From contig CP053175.1 of the NCBI GenBank assembly GCA_014607495.2, positions 3,906,001 to 3,970,000 of the forward strand: a DNA stretch of 64,000 nucleotides, given 5' to 3'. The translations under genes and the position numbers were made by a program. The notes under the pieces were generated by a model, which searched no databases, was not told where the DNA came from, and saw only the letters and a program-made list of their open reading frames with translations. Shown here piece by piece: positions 22,170-35,292 of this stretch. The stretch's first letter is position 1. Every line of letters starts with the position of its first letter. The DNA is from Carposina sasakii (taxonomy: Eukaryota > Arthropoda > Insecta > Lepidoptera > Carposinidae).

Positions 22170-22430
22170 GTGCCGCGTGGTACCGGCAGAGTAGAATTCG
22201 TACCACCCCATATCTGCCCGTGGGTATCGTACGAGGCGATTAAGGGTTTCCGGGAGGTGGGCAGCAGCGCCTCCCGTGTTGACAACATAGTCCAAAATAC
22301 AAACTGCGTTCACCAACCCGCCTGCCCAGCGTGGTGACTATGGGCAAATACCCCCCATGGCAGCCTTGTGGCGTGCCCTGAGGGAGGCCTACGTTCAGCA
22401 GTGGACTACAATAGGCTGATGATGATGATG
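22170..22430 (+). mobile_element. SINE with GATGATG tail
   Basis: Flanked by a 14-bp duplication ATGTATTTTAATGT (22156-22169, 22431-22444); the first ATG may belong to the tail. Blocks GCCGCGTGGTACCGGCAGAG, GAGGCGATTAAGGGTTTCCG, ACCAACCCGCCTGCCCAGCG, CAGCAGTGGACTACAATAGG define the family. Confidence 0.85.
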
Positions 22431-23179
22431 ATGTATTTTAATGTATTTGTCACACCTTACATAACATTTATTGTCGATAATGTGATTTGAGCGTAACAAT
22501 TAATATGTATAAAATTCGAATTGATCAAACAGATTAAACGTAATTGTGATTCATATTACAAAGATGGATCTATTGACGTCTTGATAGGTAAACATAGTAT
22601 TAAATTGATGACAAATTTAACGGATTTGATTCGGTACACATAACTGAATAATGTAATAAACAAACAAACAGAACGCCTAATAATTAGACACAGACAATAT
22701 TACATACCACAAATTGTTTACACAATACTACATAATTATAATTAATATGGTTATATTATGACGTGTATTATTTATAAATAAATATGTGATTTCAAGTCTA
22801 AAATTCTCTTCATACTGAACTACTCGTATTATCATAGCATATTTAAGTTGCCCATTCTGTGTAATTTTAGTCCGTTCGAATATGTGCTGTTTGGAGGCTT
22901 CACTAGAATACATCAACTGGAGATCTCCTTCAATGAATATCATAAGAGTCAACGAAGAAACTTAGGGGTGTTATCTCAAGCGATGAGCTAGCAAACTGCC
23001 ACTGATCTGCATCTGTCCCCGCTATGTTTAACAAGGCTGTAGGATTTCATTAATGATCCTGCTTTTCTGGCCACCCGATTTTTGTAACAAAGTCGTATAG
23101 TAGATATGTATGATTAATTTTAATTATGTTGTTCTGGTAGGTTACTTGATTATTAAAGGTGGTATTCCTATTGTTTCAG

Positions 23180-23260
23180 GAGATTATTCCCTTGACATCA
23201 GAGAGGTTACTTTGGACGACGACGCCAAGTACCAGTGCCAAGTCAGCTCTGGATCTAGAG
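23180..23260 (+). CDS. kirre/rst: Exon 3: end of Ig domain 1
   Basis: Codons 104-130 plus one base, phases 1 and 1. GDYSLDI...LDDDAKYQCQVS holds the YxC motif with Cys123 closing D1. Acceptor tgtttcag, donor gtatgt. A long upstream open frame beginning at 23110 is intronic read-through, not an alternative start. Confidence 0.96.
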
Positions 23261-23329
23261 GTATGTTCAGATGTACTACTACAACCAATTTTTTTTTTTT
23301 TTAATAAATATCTAATAATATAATATAAT

Positions 23330-23600
23330 AATAATAATATATTCACACACTTCACAACACATTAACTTAGTCCCACATTAAGATCCATAAGGTCTTGTGT
23401 CGTGGGTACTAAGCAACGGTATATAAATACAAAGATAAGTATAGAAACATCCATGACTCGGAAACAAACATCAATATTCATCATATCAATGTTTGCACCT
23501 ACCGGGATTCGAACCCAGGACCTATGGCGCTGCACTACCTACTACCTAATTTGGTAGATGTAGGGCTCTCTTCTGATTAGAATGGTAATGACCTCATGCG
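23330..23600 (-). repeat. tRNA-derived SINE, minus sense
   Basis: B-box-like CCTGGGTTCGAATCCCGGTA (minus strand) near 23503-23522, with body blocks matching 19740-19960 (TCCCACATTAAGATCC, GACTCGGAAACAAACATCAA). Ends are not sharply defined. Confidence 0.6.
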
Positions 23601-24124
23601 GTCCATCAGGTGACTTGATATCGCCGCGCAAAGACCGGTTAGAGTTTCCAAAAATGAACAATAACTTATGAGGCTGATTCTAGTACAGGGTTATAATATG
23701 GGTTTTACCTATGTAAACAGTACAAAAACTAACGATATTTATCTACCTGTTCAGCGTGATGTACCCACTGCTCAGTATAGTATAGGCATCCTTTAACCAC
23801 CGGTTACCTAACTAGTAAAGGTGATGGCGAAAATTGCGCAATATTCTATGATCGCCTATCTATTATGTCGATACCTGAAATTTGGATGGTGTGTTCTTGG
23901 TATGATGTAGGCATCCAAAAGAAAGGATATTCCAAAATTTTCACGGGAACGGAACTTGATAGCATTTCTAAAGTTAAAGCTTATGACATTTCCAAAGCAA
24001 ACACTGTATAATTTTCACTGTGGCGTTGCTACTGCTTTGCTTGTACAAGATACGTAATCAGCCTACTGGATTGGTCCAGTATGCCACTGCAACTCATATA
24101 ATCCAGGATCGACAGACGTATAAA

Positions 24125-24595
24125 AAAAACCGGCCAAGTGCGAGTCGGACTCGCGCACCGAGGGTTCCGTACAAACCTGCAAGGTTTACAAAGTTCGTTC
24201 AATACGACAATCGAGTCATAACTATGGTATTTTTATTGCAAAATGAAATTCATAACATTACAATGAAAAAAAAAATATAAGTCAACGCAAAAACGCAAAA
24301 CGCAAAAGTACATTTTGCGTTTTTGCGTTGACTTATATTTTTTTTTTTTCACGGGTTAAAGGCAATTAGATCTAAGTATTTGATATGAATTTCAATTTGA
24401 TAGCTCTACGCGTTCATGAGGAAAAAAGTAATAAGTTTATATTTATTAAAAATATATATTTTGTAATGTAACTAAAATTTAAGGTTTTCGGAATTTTTCC
24501 TTTATGTGTGCTATAAAACGTTGCTTCATGCCAAATTTCAAGATTCTAGGTCGACTGGAAGTACCCTTTAGGTTTTGATTCCCTTGCGAGTACTT
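24125..24595 (+). repeat. GGCCAAGTGCGAGTCGGACT repeat with inserted hairpin
   Basis: The head CGGCCAAGTGCGAGTCGGAC...GAGGGTTCCGTAC and the 3' part CAAATTTCAAGATTCTAGGT...AAGTACCCTTTAGGTTTTG are a well-known lepidopteran dispersed repeat. Between them lies a perfect 35-bp-arm hairpin (24266-24347). Confidence 0.8.
24266..24347. repeat. Perfect 35-bp hairpin, 12-base loop
   Basis: Left arm 24266-24300 and right arm 24313-24347 are exact reverse complements, from the A10/T10 runs through TATAAGTCAACGCAAAAACG. The loop is CGCAAAAGTACA. Confidence 0.95.
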
Positions 24596-24639
24596 GCGAG
24601 TTTCAAAATATGCAGCTTAAATTGCTGTTTCTTTTACGC

Positions 24640-24750
24640 ATACGCATCCGGTGTGTCCAGTCTCATACAGTTCCATACTTTACAACTCAGCGGTACGTGC
24701 ACGTCAACGCTTACGTGCACGCACACGGATCCGGTCTGCTCGAGCCTTTA
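24640..24750. repeat. Partial copy of the ACGCATACGCATCCGG palindromic MITE
   Basis: ACGCATACGCATCCGGTGTG, CAGTTCCATACTTTACAACT and GCTTACGTGCACGCACACGG match the fuller copy at 54829-55034. Confidence 0.75.
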
Positions 24751-25689
24751 TGGTATTTAAACTAATCGTCCGCACCTATATCCGCAAAATTTTAAGTTAA
24801 ATTTGAAAAAAAAAATGGTGATAAGTCAAATATATCAGTACATAAACAAAATGTAGCTACTTGGTAATTTTATTCAAGGCAAAACGGCTCGTAATTTTCG
24901 AAAAATTACAGGGTACGTACGCAACAAGAACTGGTATGGGTATATTTTGACAACGTTTTACACTTACCTCGAAATAGCTGGGAAATATGGCTCCCACGGA
25001 ATAATTTTAAATAATAATCGACAGATCGATACTCAATTACCGACACAAAAAACGTTAAGTAAACAACAGTTGTTAGTAGTTACATAAAATCAGTACAAGC
25101 CTTATTAAGCTGAACCCCGAAAAATTCTCTCATCTCGCTCTTCCTTGAAAAAATTCTAGTATGAATGAGGGAGATATAGGTTTTTTGGAGGTATTTGCTC
25201 AAACGAGTTTGTAATTTAAGAAAGCTTATTGGATTTTTGAGATTAAACCAATATTGGGCGAAGAAAACGAAAATATGGGTAAGTACCAATAAAATATGGG
25301 GAAAAAATTTAGTTTCTCATTACAAATTCTGAAAACAAATATAGGTACATACATTTTATGATGTGTTCCTAGATTGGAGTAGCCTCAGAACTGTTTAATA
25401 ATATAATAGGCACAATTCACAAAAAGTAGATATTACTCCAAAAAGATCAGTATTTAAAATATCTCCAATGAAAATTGCAAAAAACAACAATACATTTATT
25501 TTTCAAAACGCAATATCGCAAGCAATATGAAACCGTCGCATAAGATCGAACGATTTTCATAACCGTCTGACAATTCAAACAATAATGTAGCATATTTGTA
25601 TCGCAAACTAGCTTTTTTCATAGGTAGTATATGTTCGCTACTTTTAACTGGGTTACTCGCTAGCAACATCTCGCTGACCTGCTATGCTA

Positions 25690-25941
25690 TCTCAGCCACA
25701 TGGTGCCGGCAAAGTAGAATTCTTACCACCACATGCCTGCCCGTGGGTACGAGTATCGTACGAGGCGATTAAGGGTTTCCGGGAGGTGGGCAGCAGCGCC
25801 TCACGTGTCGACAACATAGTCCAAAATACAAAGTGCGGTCACCAACCCGCCTGCCCAGCGTGGTGACTATGGGCAAATACCCCCTATGGCAGTCTTGTCT
25901 AGGCCTACGTCCAACAGTGGACTGCAATAGGCTGATGATAA
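25690..25941 (+). mobile_element. SINE with GATGATAA tail
   Basis: Same family as 22170-22430, flanked by the 10-bp duplication TGCTATGCTA (25680-25689, 25942-25951). Confidence 0.85.
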
Positions 25942-26894
25942 TGCTATGCTAAATGTAGCTGTAGTTCTCGCTATCCCAAAATGTAATCTTCTAACTATAA
26001 AATCTTAATAACTGTATTCCTAATTAATTACTTTCCGAAGATACCAGTAGACTAACACCTTTACTAATAAAAAAAGTAAGAGAATTTTCGCTAAAATCTA
26101 AACAAATCTGTAAGCACTTCATTCGATATTGTACTCAAATCCTTAAAACGTAATATTCTAGCTACACGAGTAACTATTGTTTTCTCTGAGCCGGGTTTCG
26201 CGGAATTCTGTTTGCTTTTAATAAATTGAAAATCTTGATGCGCATTTCTTTGCTCATTCCCTCGGATACCTTATTTTCTTGCTCCCTTTGTGTATTCTTT
26301 CCCATTGGCCCCTATTACTCAATGGAAGTTTTGCCCTGAATCGTAATTTGTTTTTAATTTTGCGGGCGCAACTTTTTCGCCTCTCTTTGACTTGTGTTTT
26401 TGGGTCGTTTTGTGTTTTACCATGTTTTTGCTTTGTAGTGTGAGATGATTTCCATTTTAAAAGCAGATTTATGTTAAAATTTATGATCAGAAATCACTGA
26501 GTTCTTAGCAACCTGCTTCATTTAGACTAGGCCTAAATCCTGATCAATAGTTAAGCTTACTGTTAGTTTAGGGATGTCTGATATATTTACTATAGTAATA
26601 GGTTTTTTAACCAATTAAGTCTAACTGCTGATAAAATAAATAAAACAATTGGCCCTTAGAGATTTATTTATTTAAAAAAAACAAACGGCATAGCACATGT
26701 AAATCCAACCTAATTCTTAATCAAAGCCAAATAACATAGTCGGATCAACGTATGATGATTGAAGAATTTTCTTTAACGTTATCATCATCTATAATTGGAA
26801 CTAATCAAATTTCATCTTAATATATTTTTATTAATATTGGCAAATACATAGATAGAAAATTATTTCAGGTACTTACCTAATAAAAATATGTATT

Positions 26895-27128
26895 ACAGTG
26901 GACGCCCGGAAATTCGTCTGCATGGACTGCAGAAAAAACAAAATGTTGAACATAATTGATGATAAAATATTTTCCCATGATAAAAAGAAGCCTATGTGTT
27001 AATCCTGGGTGTTCGCTAACTCCATACCAAGTTTTATTGAAATCGCTCCAGCCGGTTTTACGTGAAAGAGTAACCAACATCCATCCATCCATACTTACAA
27101 ACTTTCGCGTTTATAATATGAATAGGAT
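26895..27128 (+). repeat. GACGCCCGCGACTTCG family copy
   Basis: ACAGTGGACGCCCGGAAATT through CATCCATCCATACTTACAAA to ATAATATGAATAGGAT. Diverged from 308-570. Confidence 0.75.
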
Positions 27129-27450
27129 GTAAGGTTCAAAAGCTATTCTACTTTTGTAGGTTATAATGACCTATTCATCAATTCTTTTGCTCTCGCTTAA
27201 AATCAAGCGCAATTGATAACTTAATAAAAATTAAAATAAGAATGGAAATAGTTGCTTAAATTCTTAATTCAAGTAAGTGATGACAATAGCAACTGGGATT
27301 TTATGGCGTACCGAGGACCTCTACACTAAATTTAATATGCAAAGTAGGTAATAAAATGCAATCTCTAGGGCCTACAAGTCTGCCATAAAAGGGTTGAGGC
27401 ATAAAGTCTATCTAACTGACGACTGTTTTAAATACTGAATTTATTTCAAT

Positions 27451-27690
27451 ACTAGTGGACGCCCGCGACTTCGTCCGCGTGGACTACAGAAAAACGTCTA
27501 AATTATCCGGGATAAAAACATTTTCCCGGGATAAAATGTAGCCTATATGTTAAGTGGGACCTGTCACAATATATTCCTGAAAACTGCATCGAAATCGGTT
27601 CAGCCGTTTCTGAGATTAGCGTGCACAAATGCACAGACAAATATACAAACCGACAAACAGACAAAAATTCCAAAAATCATTCTTTTGGGT
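27451..27690 (+). repeat. GACGCCCGCGACTTCG family, variant 3' end
   Basis: Shares the first half with 308-570 but continues into GAAAACTGCATCGAAATCGG and TTCAGCCGTTTCTGAGATTA, a different 3' half ending in ACAGACAAA repeats. Confidence 0.7.
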
Positions 27691-28533
27691 ACTACGAGTA
27701 TTGTTGATAAAGGTCTCCTATAATACAATATCTTCCATGTACAGACAGCGATCCGTTATATTTTTATTATTATGTAAGTATAAGTATGTAAGTATAGAAG
27801 ATTATGCCATTGCAGATATCTTTTTAATGCAATAAAATAAGTTTTTTTTTTATTTTACGCCAAAAGAGTTGTAAAAATTGAAATTTAAATGAATATTTTA
27901 TTTAGAAACGACTTTTATATCATGACTTTACATTTAAGTTTCATCAGCGCCACCAATGAAGAAATAAGTTGAGAATAAAGCGGTTTTGTAATAACACTGC
28001 AAATTTTCATACATTTTGCAGTCAAATGTAGTTTACCGATGTAAATGTAGATTAACATTAGACACGATTTTGTAATAACACCTTTTACATATATCTCCTA
28101 AGGAACAATCAGAAACATTTGAGGAAGATATTAGGTCATGCGCCAAATAAACATAGAGATAAAATAATTTGCTTAGGATAATACTAAATTACAGGTAACA
28201 TAACAGAATCTATATACTATACGGTTGGGAGAAGTATGTCGTTATGTGGTAATACGACACATAAACGAAACTTTATACATCAAAAACATTTCCATCATAA
28301 TACTGCCGTAGATTATTAAAGTTTCAAAACTAGCGTAGTTCACATCAAAGTTTATATTAAACTGTTCAAGTATTATATTATTAAGGGCTGGCTGAATAGA
28401 ACGAGGGTAAGCCAAACTCACGCCTACACACAGCATTACGAAATAAAAACAAGTTAAGTCTAAAAATACCTATACAGATAATTTTGATCGGTTCTTCGTT
28501 ATAAAAGAAATATTGCTAACTTATATGATTTTT

Positions 28534-28650
28534 TGCCAATGGTTAGATAGCTAATCTGAAGCATAAAGTTGATGTTGTTTATATCTTGATCAAGATGGCA
28601 TCAAATTTATTATTCAGATAATCTACCTGTCCATTGGAAAAGTCGGCCTG
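28534..28650. mobile_element. Small palindromic MITE, TTGCCAATGG ends
   Basis: TTGCCAATGGTTAGATAGCT is answered inverted by GATAATCTACCTGTCCATTG; the interior TCTTGATCAAGATGGCATCAAATTT is related to 53107-53255. Boundaries are approximate. Confidence 0.6.
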
Positions 28651-29591
28651 TAACGTCCTAGAATATGTTAAAAGTTGGATATCTAGCTGCAAGTCTCATT
28701 CGTCATTTAAACAAATTAATTCTCCAGGGATTATATTGTTTCGCGAACTCGTTATAAGTCTACCCAGACCTTCTTTGGCATCAAGTAAGACGTCCTATTC
28801 AAATGCAAAACGAAAAGGTTCATGAATTTAATTTATACTGCCATTTGTAAGGCTATAAACGTCTATATAACCTTTGATAAATTCACTTGCTCTCTGAACT
28901 GTGTCTGTATATTCTTATCTAAAGTTTGGCAAGCTTCTATGTTCTATTCACAGCCATTGTCTAAGGATTTAGATCCGTCTTTGTACTCCGGTAATCCAGA
29001 GATTTCAGTATTATCCCCGCGTTCGTGATAATGATTATAAACTGTATACATTTTGGCCAGATTTAATTAAGTAAGTAATTCATTTACTTTCTATTAGTTG
29101 TTGCCCGCGACTTCGACTCATGAACCACGGAATGTCGCCTATGTCCTTCTCCGTACTTCCTACTATAAAGGTAAACCTACCTATGTCCTCCTACTAAGTC
29201 TTACTCGTATTTCAAGAATCACCTCCCTTGAAACTATTCAAATTTAGAAAGAATTTAAAAATTTATTAATGAAAATATCTCCGTTTTAACGAGAGAACGA
29301 AATAACGTAATTCAATTCATATGTCAAATAAATACGTCAATATGTTGAACCATATTTCAGAAAGCAAAACTAAATAAACTTCCCCCTTTACACAAAAGAG
29401 AATGCCCTATAGAAAAGCTGGCACAGCATCTAACGATTACTCGATAGTAGAATGAATCGATCGCATACACCGGCACCTGAATAGTTGTCATTCTGAATAG
29501 CCACTATATTATTCACACGGTTTCTTTCCGTGTCGCTGTACATTAGGCTGTCGGCTGTCTACTAAATAACGTTTGATAGGTTATTTCGGGT

Positions 29592-29862
29592 GTTGACGGT
29601 GATAGCCCAATGGTTAAGATCTTCAGTCTTTCTTTCAGACGAAAGGCGTGGGTTAGATCCCAGTCACGGGCCTGTACCACTTAATTTATTAATATGTACG
29701 GATTTTTGAAATATTGTAATTTAGCTATACCCGAGGAGGGTTGGCGTCAGGCAGGTAGCCGGGAATAAAACAAATGCGAAATCTTTGACAAAGTAAGTTT
29801 CGAAAGAAACCATATTAAGCAGACTCCACAAATAATGGGATAAAGGCAGGAAGATGATGATG
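29592..29862 (+). mobile_element. tRNA-derived SINE, 271 bp
   Basis: Flanked by a perfect 14-bp duplication AGGTTATTTCGGGT (29578-29591, 29863-29876). The head has an A-box-like TAGCCCAATGG and a B-box-like GTGGGTTAGATCCC; the tail is GATGATGATG. This is an RNA-polymerase-III-type SINE structure. Confidence 0.88.
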
Positions 29863-31029
29863 AGGTTATTTCGGGTTATACCCCATTCGCTCGCATTTAA
29901 CTTAGTTTTAACCGCTATAAATTTTGCAGCAACTTCGACAAGTGGTTCAGAGGTGATCAATAACATTATAGTCATTATGATTTTAAAATAGTACAAACCC
30001 GCGACTACTCGTATGTTAACATGGAGTGCTAAAATATATTTTTCATACGGACCAGAGCGGCTCCTGAGATGAAGTGTTTAGATTTGCTACTTCAAGGGTT
30101 TCGTGCCTTGATAGTTCCTAGCCTCAATAAATACTTGAATCTTCACTTTTATATTGCATGCAAGAAATACGTGTAAATTACTCAATTTTCAGATTAACCT
30201 AAGTTATTTGAAGAAAAAACCCGACAGCAATTTTTTTTATTACAAATCTAATGATACCTCTCAAGCTTAAATGCAACAAGCCTTTTTGGCTCTAGGGCGT
30301 GCCAAAGAAATATATAAACATACATACCCTCGAAAAACATAACCCTCGTTTTGGCGCAGTCGGGTAAAAACATTATTTATTGTACACATAACATTTTTAG
30401 TTAAATTTTTTCAAGTTTCCAAAACACTCTCTGATAAGTTTTTATCACGATTAAAATAACAACAATAAAAATTGCCGGATCATTTATTATTGCTGTACTT
30501 ACTCGTACCTACTTATAGCAAACTTTTAAACAAACACAAGTCCAACAGTTGGACCCAATTAAGTTTCTCGAGATTCAATTTACATGAGAACTGGCAGGAA
30601 ACTTTGTTTTTTACCAACGCCAACACAATAGACAATTGGCCAACCGACCAACTTCGCACTATTTAACTTGCAAACTGTTCCCAAACTTTGTCCAAGCGAC
30701 TGGTGGTGGGCAACATGTTGGTATTAAAGATGGCGGTATTTTTTTCAAATTGTATCCATTGAGTGCTTGCTTACGGATTTATTTCACTATGATCAGTCCC
30801 TATTTAGGTGATACCTACCTCTTCAGTGTCCAATGATCACCCGCGAATATAATCACCTAGGTGATTATAGAGACAACCATGATATTTTTTTTTTGTATAC
30901 TAAAATCACCCTCTCTTCTTTAGAAACTTCATAGTTAACATTTAACTCGCCACGTTAAATGTGACTGTAGGATTTCCTTCGCTATCGTGTAATTCAGGCT
31001 ACCCTATTTTTTGGAATACAGCCTCTATA

Positions 31030-31218
31030 CAAGGGATTCCCAAACTTTTTTCACATAGACCCCTTTTAAAAGTTAACTGGTTATGGTGGACCCTACACTA
31101 CAGGCCTACACCACATGCAAATTAATTGTGAACCCCCGTTTTTCCACGTCAACGTAGACCCCCATCGAGTCTCCTGTGGACCCCTGGGGGTCCACCTGGA
31201 CTACTTTGAGAACCACTG
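31030..31218. mobile_element. hAT-like MITE, 189 bp
   Basis: Ends CAAGGGATTCCCAAACTTTT and AGTAGTCCAGG...GAGAACCACTG (inverse CAGTGGTTCTCAAAG). Flanks share CTCTATAC (31023-31030, 31219-31226), an 8-bp duplication in which one base overlaps the left end. Confidence 0.75.
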
Positions 31219-31639
31219 CTCTATACTATTGACACACCTCATGTTTATTTGAAGAATGTTTTAATAATTCCCATTATAATCGAATATAGCCACAAGCTGA
31301 GCGTCATAGTCGATTGTCTTTTGAAAACAATAGTTTTCAACCCAAGTAATTACAAGAAAAATACAGGACTACCATAATAATGTGGGTAGATACTATTTTA
31401 ATCAAAATATAATCAGCACTTCCAAGTTTACGAGTACTCAGACCGGCAGAAATTGGAACTTTCGGGTTGTTTAAGTTCAAGTGTTATTTTGGTGTGTGTA
31501 AACACAGTTTAATTTATATTCTTGTGTAATTATATGCCAACTTGCTTAAAGTATACTTTTTGATTAGTATTTACATTAAGAGTATAAAAGAAAATAATAA
31601 AATGTATTTTGCCGCTTTTATAGCAATGTTGGGTTAGCA

Positions 31640-31760
31640 ACCAACATAATGTATTTAGAATGGCTGGCACGGAATGCAGAGGTCGTGGGTTCGATTCCCA
31701 CCTGGGTGAGGAATTTTTTCCATTTCTTTATGAATAAATTTATAATGGCTATGATGTTAA
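31640..31760 (+). repeat. Fragment of the tRNA-like repeat
   Basis: GCTGGCACGGAATGCAGAGG, TCGTGGGTTCGATTCCCACC and TGAGGAATTTTTTCCATTTC match the 3' half of the units at 39352 and 39676. The A-box half is absent. Confidence 0.8.
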
Positions 31761-31884
31761 AATCTTTATTCCTATTATTGTAGAAGAATGTTCATAATTA
31801 TTAGTGTAGATAATAGGTGAAAGTATATCTTTTACATAATTTAAATAAATAAAGACAAATTATTAATTTATTATTAATTATTAA

Positions 31885-32172
31885 TAGGGTGTAAGTGGGT
31901 CCGACTAATACCTTAGGATCCAAAGTCAACCTCACCTGACCGTGGTGCACCCTGATATTTAACGGACGAGGCTCTGACGCTAAATAGCTTATAATACCTA
32001 GTTAGAATGGCAGGGAAACATTTCCTATTGGATTCGTTACCGGTCGCTAGATTGTTGAATTTGTGCCCGAAAAGCGGCGGTAGACTCACCCCTTACCACA
32101 TGGGACTTAGCAATTTGCAACACTTCTGCCCAACCTTTTTGGGGGATAATGGGCGTAACTATATGTATGTAA
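31885..32172 (+). repeat. Repeat with TATGTATG tail
   Basis: TAGGGTGTAAGTGGGTCCGA...TCACCCCTTACCACATGGGA...GATAATGGGCGTAACTATAT then ATGTATGTA. The tail type suggests a non-LTR element 3' end. One copy only in this window. Confidence 0.5.
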
Positions 32173-32491
32173 TTATTAATACCGAACTTGCAATTATTAT
32201 AGGTGGCAGCCTTATTTATCGAAATGCGTTAAACTAGCAAAAGCTTTTGCGAATTCACTCATCTCGAAATATATGTGTGTTATTTTAATGTGCATATTCT
32301 TAAAGCGCAATCTAGTGTGGTATTCATTCATTCAACAATAGCCGAAAATTCTCTTTTAAATATCCTTTCTCCATTAATCACAACAAACAGCTGTTTCCAA
32401 TTCGCTGATCTTTCAAAATCCATAACCTGAAAAGCAATTCACTCGCCTCTTTTTGTACTGAAATAAATTAAAATGTTTTGTTGAAAAACAG

Positions 32492-32643
32492 GTGAACCTG
32501 CTATTAGGTCGCGGTATGCCCAACTCACCGTCCTCGTACCGCCGGAACCGCCGAAAATTATCCAAGGCAGTTTCTACTCTACCACCGAAGGAAGAGCCAT
32601 CAAATTGGAATGCGTCTCCATCGGGGGAAAACCACCGGCCGAG
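32492..32643 (+). CDS. kirre/rst: Exon 4: D1-D2 linker and first half of Ig domain 2
   Basis: Codons 131-181, phases 1 and 0. EPAIRSRYAQLTVLVPPEPP is the D1 G-strand and the conserved proline linker; IKLECVSIGGKPPAE carries Cys171 of D2. Donor GAG|gtaaag. Confidence 0.96.
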
Positions 32644-35071
32644 GTAAAGTAAAATAAAACGTGTACTTGCAAGTTATTTACAGGAATTTCTACTATGTTA
32701 CCGTGGAATAAGATTTGGGTGTATTCCAAGGTTTATGTAGATCAGGGAAATTGAAAATTTGTGAATTGTACATTCGTTGATATTGCTATCTGCAGGGTGT
32801 TTTTGCTGCGCTGTTTTATGCGTTCCATTTTATTGGGTGAATAGATTAATTAAGTTTGGCACGGTGGAAATAGTTTCTACTTTAATTGGGTTGGTTTCAG
32901 TGGGGAGATTTTATTACATTTAGCGCTCTTTCTTTTAACGTTAAATTTCCTACTACATTTACATACCTTTCGTAATGCATTTCTTTCACTTTATAATACA
33001 ATCTCCATACTTACTACGTCTTATTTATTTCAGAAACTACGTTTTTACTTAACCACATTCTGTTCATGATGCCCGCTTCTAAATCTTGGTACTTTAGCTT
33101 ACTCGTTATCGAATTGATTAAGCGAGAAAAGTTTAAAGAGCCCAATTATTTCGTCCGAAACTTGTACTATTCAAAACGGCAAGCCTATATTATCCGTCTT
33201 TCACACCAATGTATCTTTGTCATTTCGTAATCAAGAACCATCATTTGTTGTCACCCCTTCAATGAATTTGTTTCCTGGAGCTTATTGACATATTTCCTGA
33301 ATAAAACTCTCAACAATATTGGTTTCTGTCTTCGTCGATTCCCGTTCCCCTACTTTGACATGATTTATTGTTTTTTGTCAGTCCGCATTTGTGTTAGGAT
33401 GTTTACATTTTGCTGGGCCTGTATAATCTTGTCAATTAGCTAGAGTGGTGTATTGTAGCTAGCATAATATGGCCAACGTAAACTAATATAGGTTAATGTG
33501 TTGCTAAGTATGTAAATAAAATTTATATGTACCTATAATATGAAGTAGAACTTGTAGGGTCAGTACATATCTGACGGAAGATGCGACGAGCTTAGCACTA
33601 GGTTCAAGCTAACGTACTAACGTATCACCGGTTAAATGTGGTTAGATGTCTGATTATTCTATCTTGTCTATTTTGATGGTATGCGATTGATTAGATGACG
33701 TATTTTCCGTTAGATATGACCCTATTGTGAGAAATTTTTAGTTTTTTTTTTGATATTTTATGTTAGGTTTCCTATTATTACAGTGTATTGTCATAATGAA
33801 ATTTAAAAACTAAACTAAAAATTCAAAATACTAATGGAAAATGGAATAACTACTAGACAGTACTCATGATGATGTTAAACATATAAATAAACTACTAATA
33901 GCAATATATACTACTAGTAGTAATAATGTTAGGCAAACTCAAGCATGTATCAACAATATACCTATATTTTCCACAATAGTAGATATCGCATGTCGTTCTG
34001 CTTTCCTATATCATTGAACTTCAATATACCTTACTTTCCATGCCTCTTTGGTATCCTTTATCAATATTTCCTTTACATCTCTCCGCTCATAAGGGTTGTC
34101 TCTTGTCACCCTTGGAGGTTTTGTTAAAACTACTATTATGATGAATATATTTATCATACAATTTTGCTACGACTGTGAATGGTTGTAAGGGAAAGAATAC
34201 CAAGGATAAAATCGATGAATTCTTAAATAGGTTAATTGTACATTTATAAGAAAAGCAAATCAATTAACTTGCTTTCAAAATATGAAACAAAGTCTTAGCT
34301 GTCGAAGGACAAAAAGGTACCAGTTACGTACAGGATTAAAAGATTGTATCAAATCGTCTAATCAATCAAAGGAGCTTCATTAATATACATCACCTGTATC
34401 TCTCCGTGTATGTCGTAAGAGTCGAGGAAGTTGGGAGTTTTTTTAAGCAATAAGCTAGCAAATTATCTTCTTTCTGATTAAAAGTTTCAGCTATAAAGTA
34501 CTCTAACATAGGCGCTAGTAACTTTGTAACTCTAACACTTTTTTACTCATTTTATTTAGTTCCATCAGAATCAGAAGGACTGTTACTACCACAAATACTG
34601 CGCTATCCTTTACCAATATTTTCCCATTCTCCCTTACTCGTGAGTGTCACTTTGTGTTTGCGTTTTCTCCATCCTTTGAGATTTTCACACTTGAGAGCTG
34701 TTTGTGTCAATGTCCAATTTGTTTATTCCAATGTCGGCAGCCATTTTGTGTTTGTACGATCAGATTGGAATACTATTATTTCTTCTATGTAGTTGTGAGA
34801 ATAATGCCTCATATATCTCATATATATTGAGATTGCCGTGTAAACTTTACAATTTCCGTTTTCAAGTGGGGCATTTAAATTTCCTATAAGAGTTTCTCAA
34901 CTCTACATTAGAGATATTTTCAACGTCCAGATTCAGCTGTGCATTGTCTGTAAGTCAGTCGCTCAATTTTCTTTCTTTACTCTAATGAATGTTACCGTGT
35001 AAATATTTGTTGACGTTTTATTATTACTACCATTTTTTTTTTTATAAAATGAAATCCATATATCACACACA

Positions 35072-35292
35072 AATCAGCTTATTGCAGTCCACTGTTGGAA
35101 GTAGGCCTCCCCAGTTTTTTGCCCATATTCATTACGCCGGGCAGGCAGGTTGGTGATCGCAGTGTGATTTTCAGACTATATTGTCAACCAAAGAGGTGCT
35201 TCTGGCCACATCCCTGAAACCTTTAATCGCTTCTTACGATAGGTACTCACTGGTAGACGTGGAATTGTGCTATTCTATTCCACCGACACTAC
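35072..35292 (-). mobile_element. SINE, minus strand, diverged
   Basis: Reverse complement of the 22170 family: CTTATTGCAGTCCACTGTTG at the left, CAGGCAGGTTGGTGATCGCA in the middle, CGATAGGTACTCACTGGTAG at the right. Confidence 0.75.

Larger units (their letters stand above)
21560..23179 (+). other. Intron 2
   Basis: 1.6 kb, dominated by repeats: 21620-21800 (CATGTCGTAAGAG family), 21922-22160 (family ending GGGATAAAGGCG and a TATG tail), a SINE at 22170-22430, and a second CATGTCGTAAGAG copy at 22905-23085. Confidence 0.75.
23261..32491 (+). other. Intron 3
   Basis: 9.2 kb. Holds a tRNA-derived SINE in minus sense (23330-23600, GGGATTCGAACCCAGG), a repeat with a long perfect hairpin (24125-24595), part of a palindromic MITE (24640-24750), SINEs at 25690-25941 and 29592-29862, two copies of the GACGCCCGCGAC family, MITEs at 28534-28650 and 31030-31218, a tRNA-like repeat fragment (31640-31760) and a tail-bearing repeat at 31885-32172. 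32173-32491 shows nothing notable. Confidence 0.75.

Noticed and set aside
23110..23304. Alternative first exon of the receptor at 23110
   Set aside because: The in-frame ATG lies in the intron before a good acceptor at 23179, and the frame runs on into a T tract after the donor; no signal peptide.
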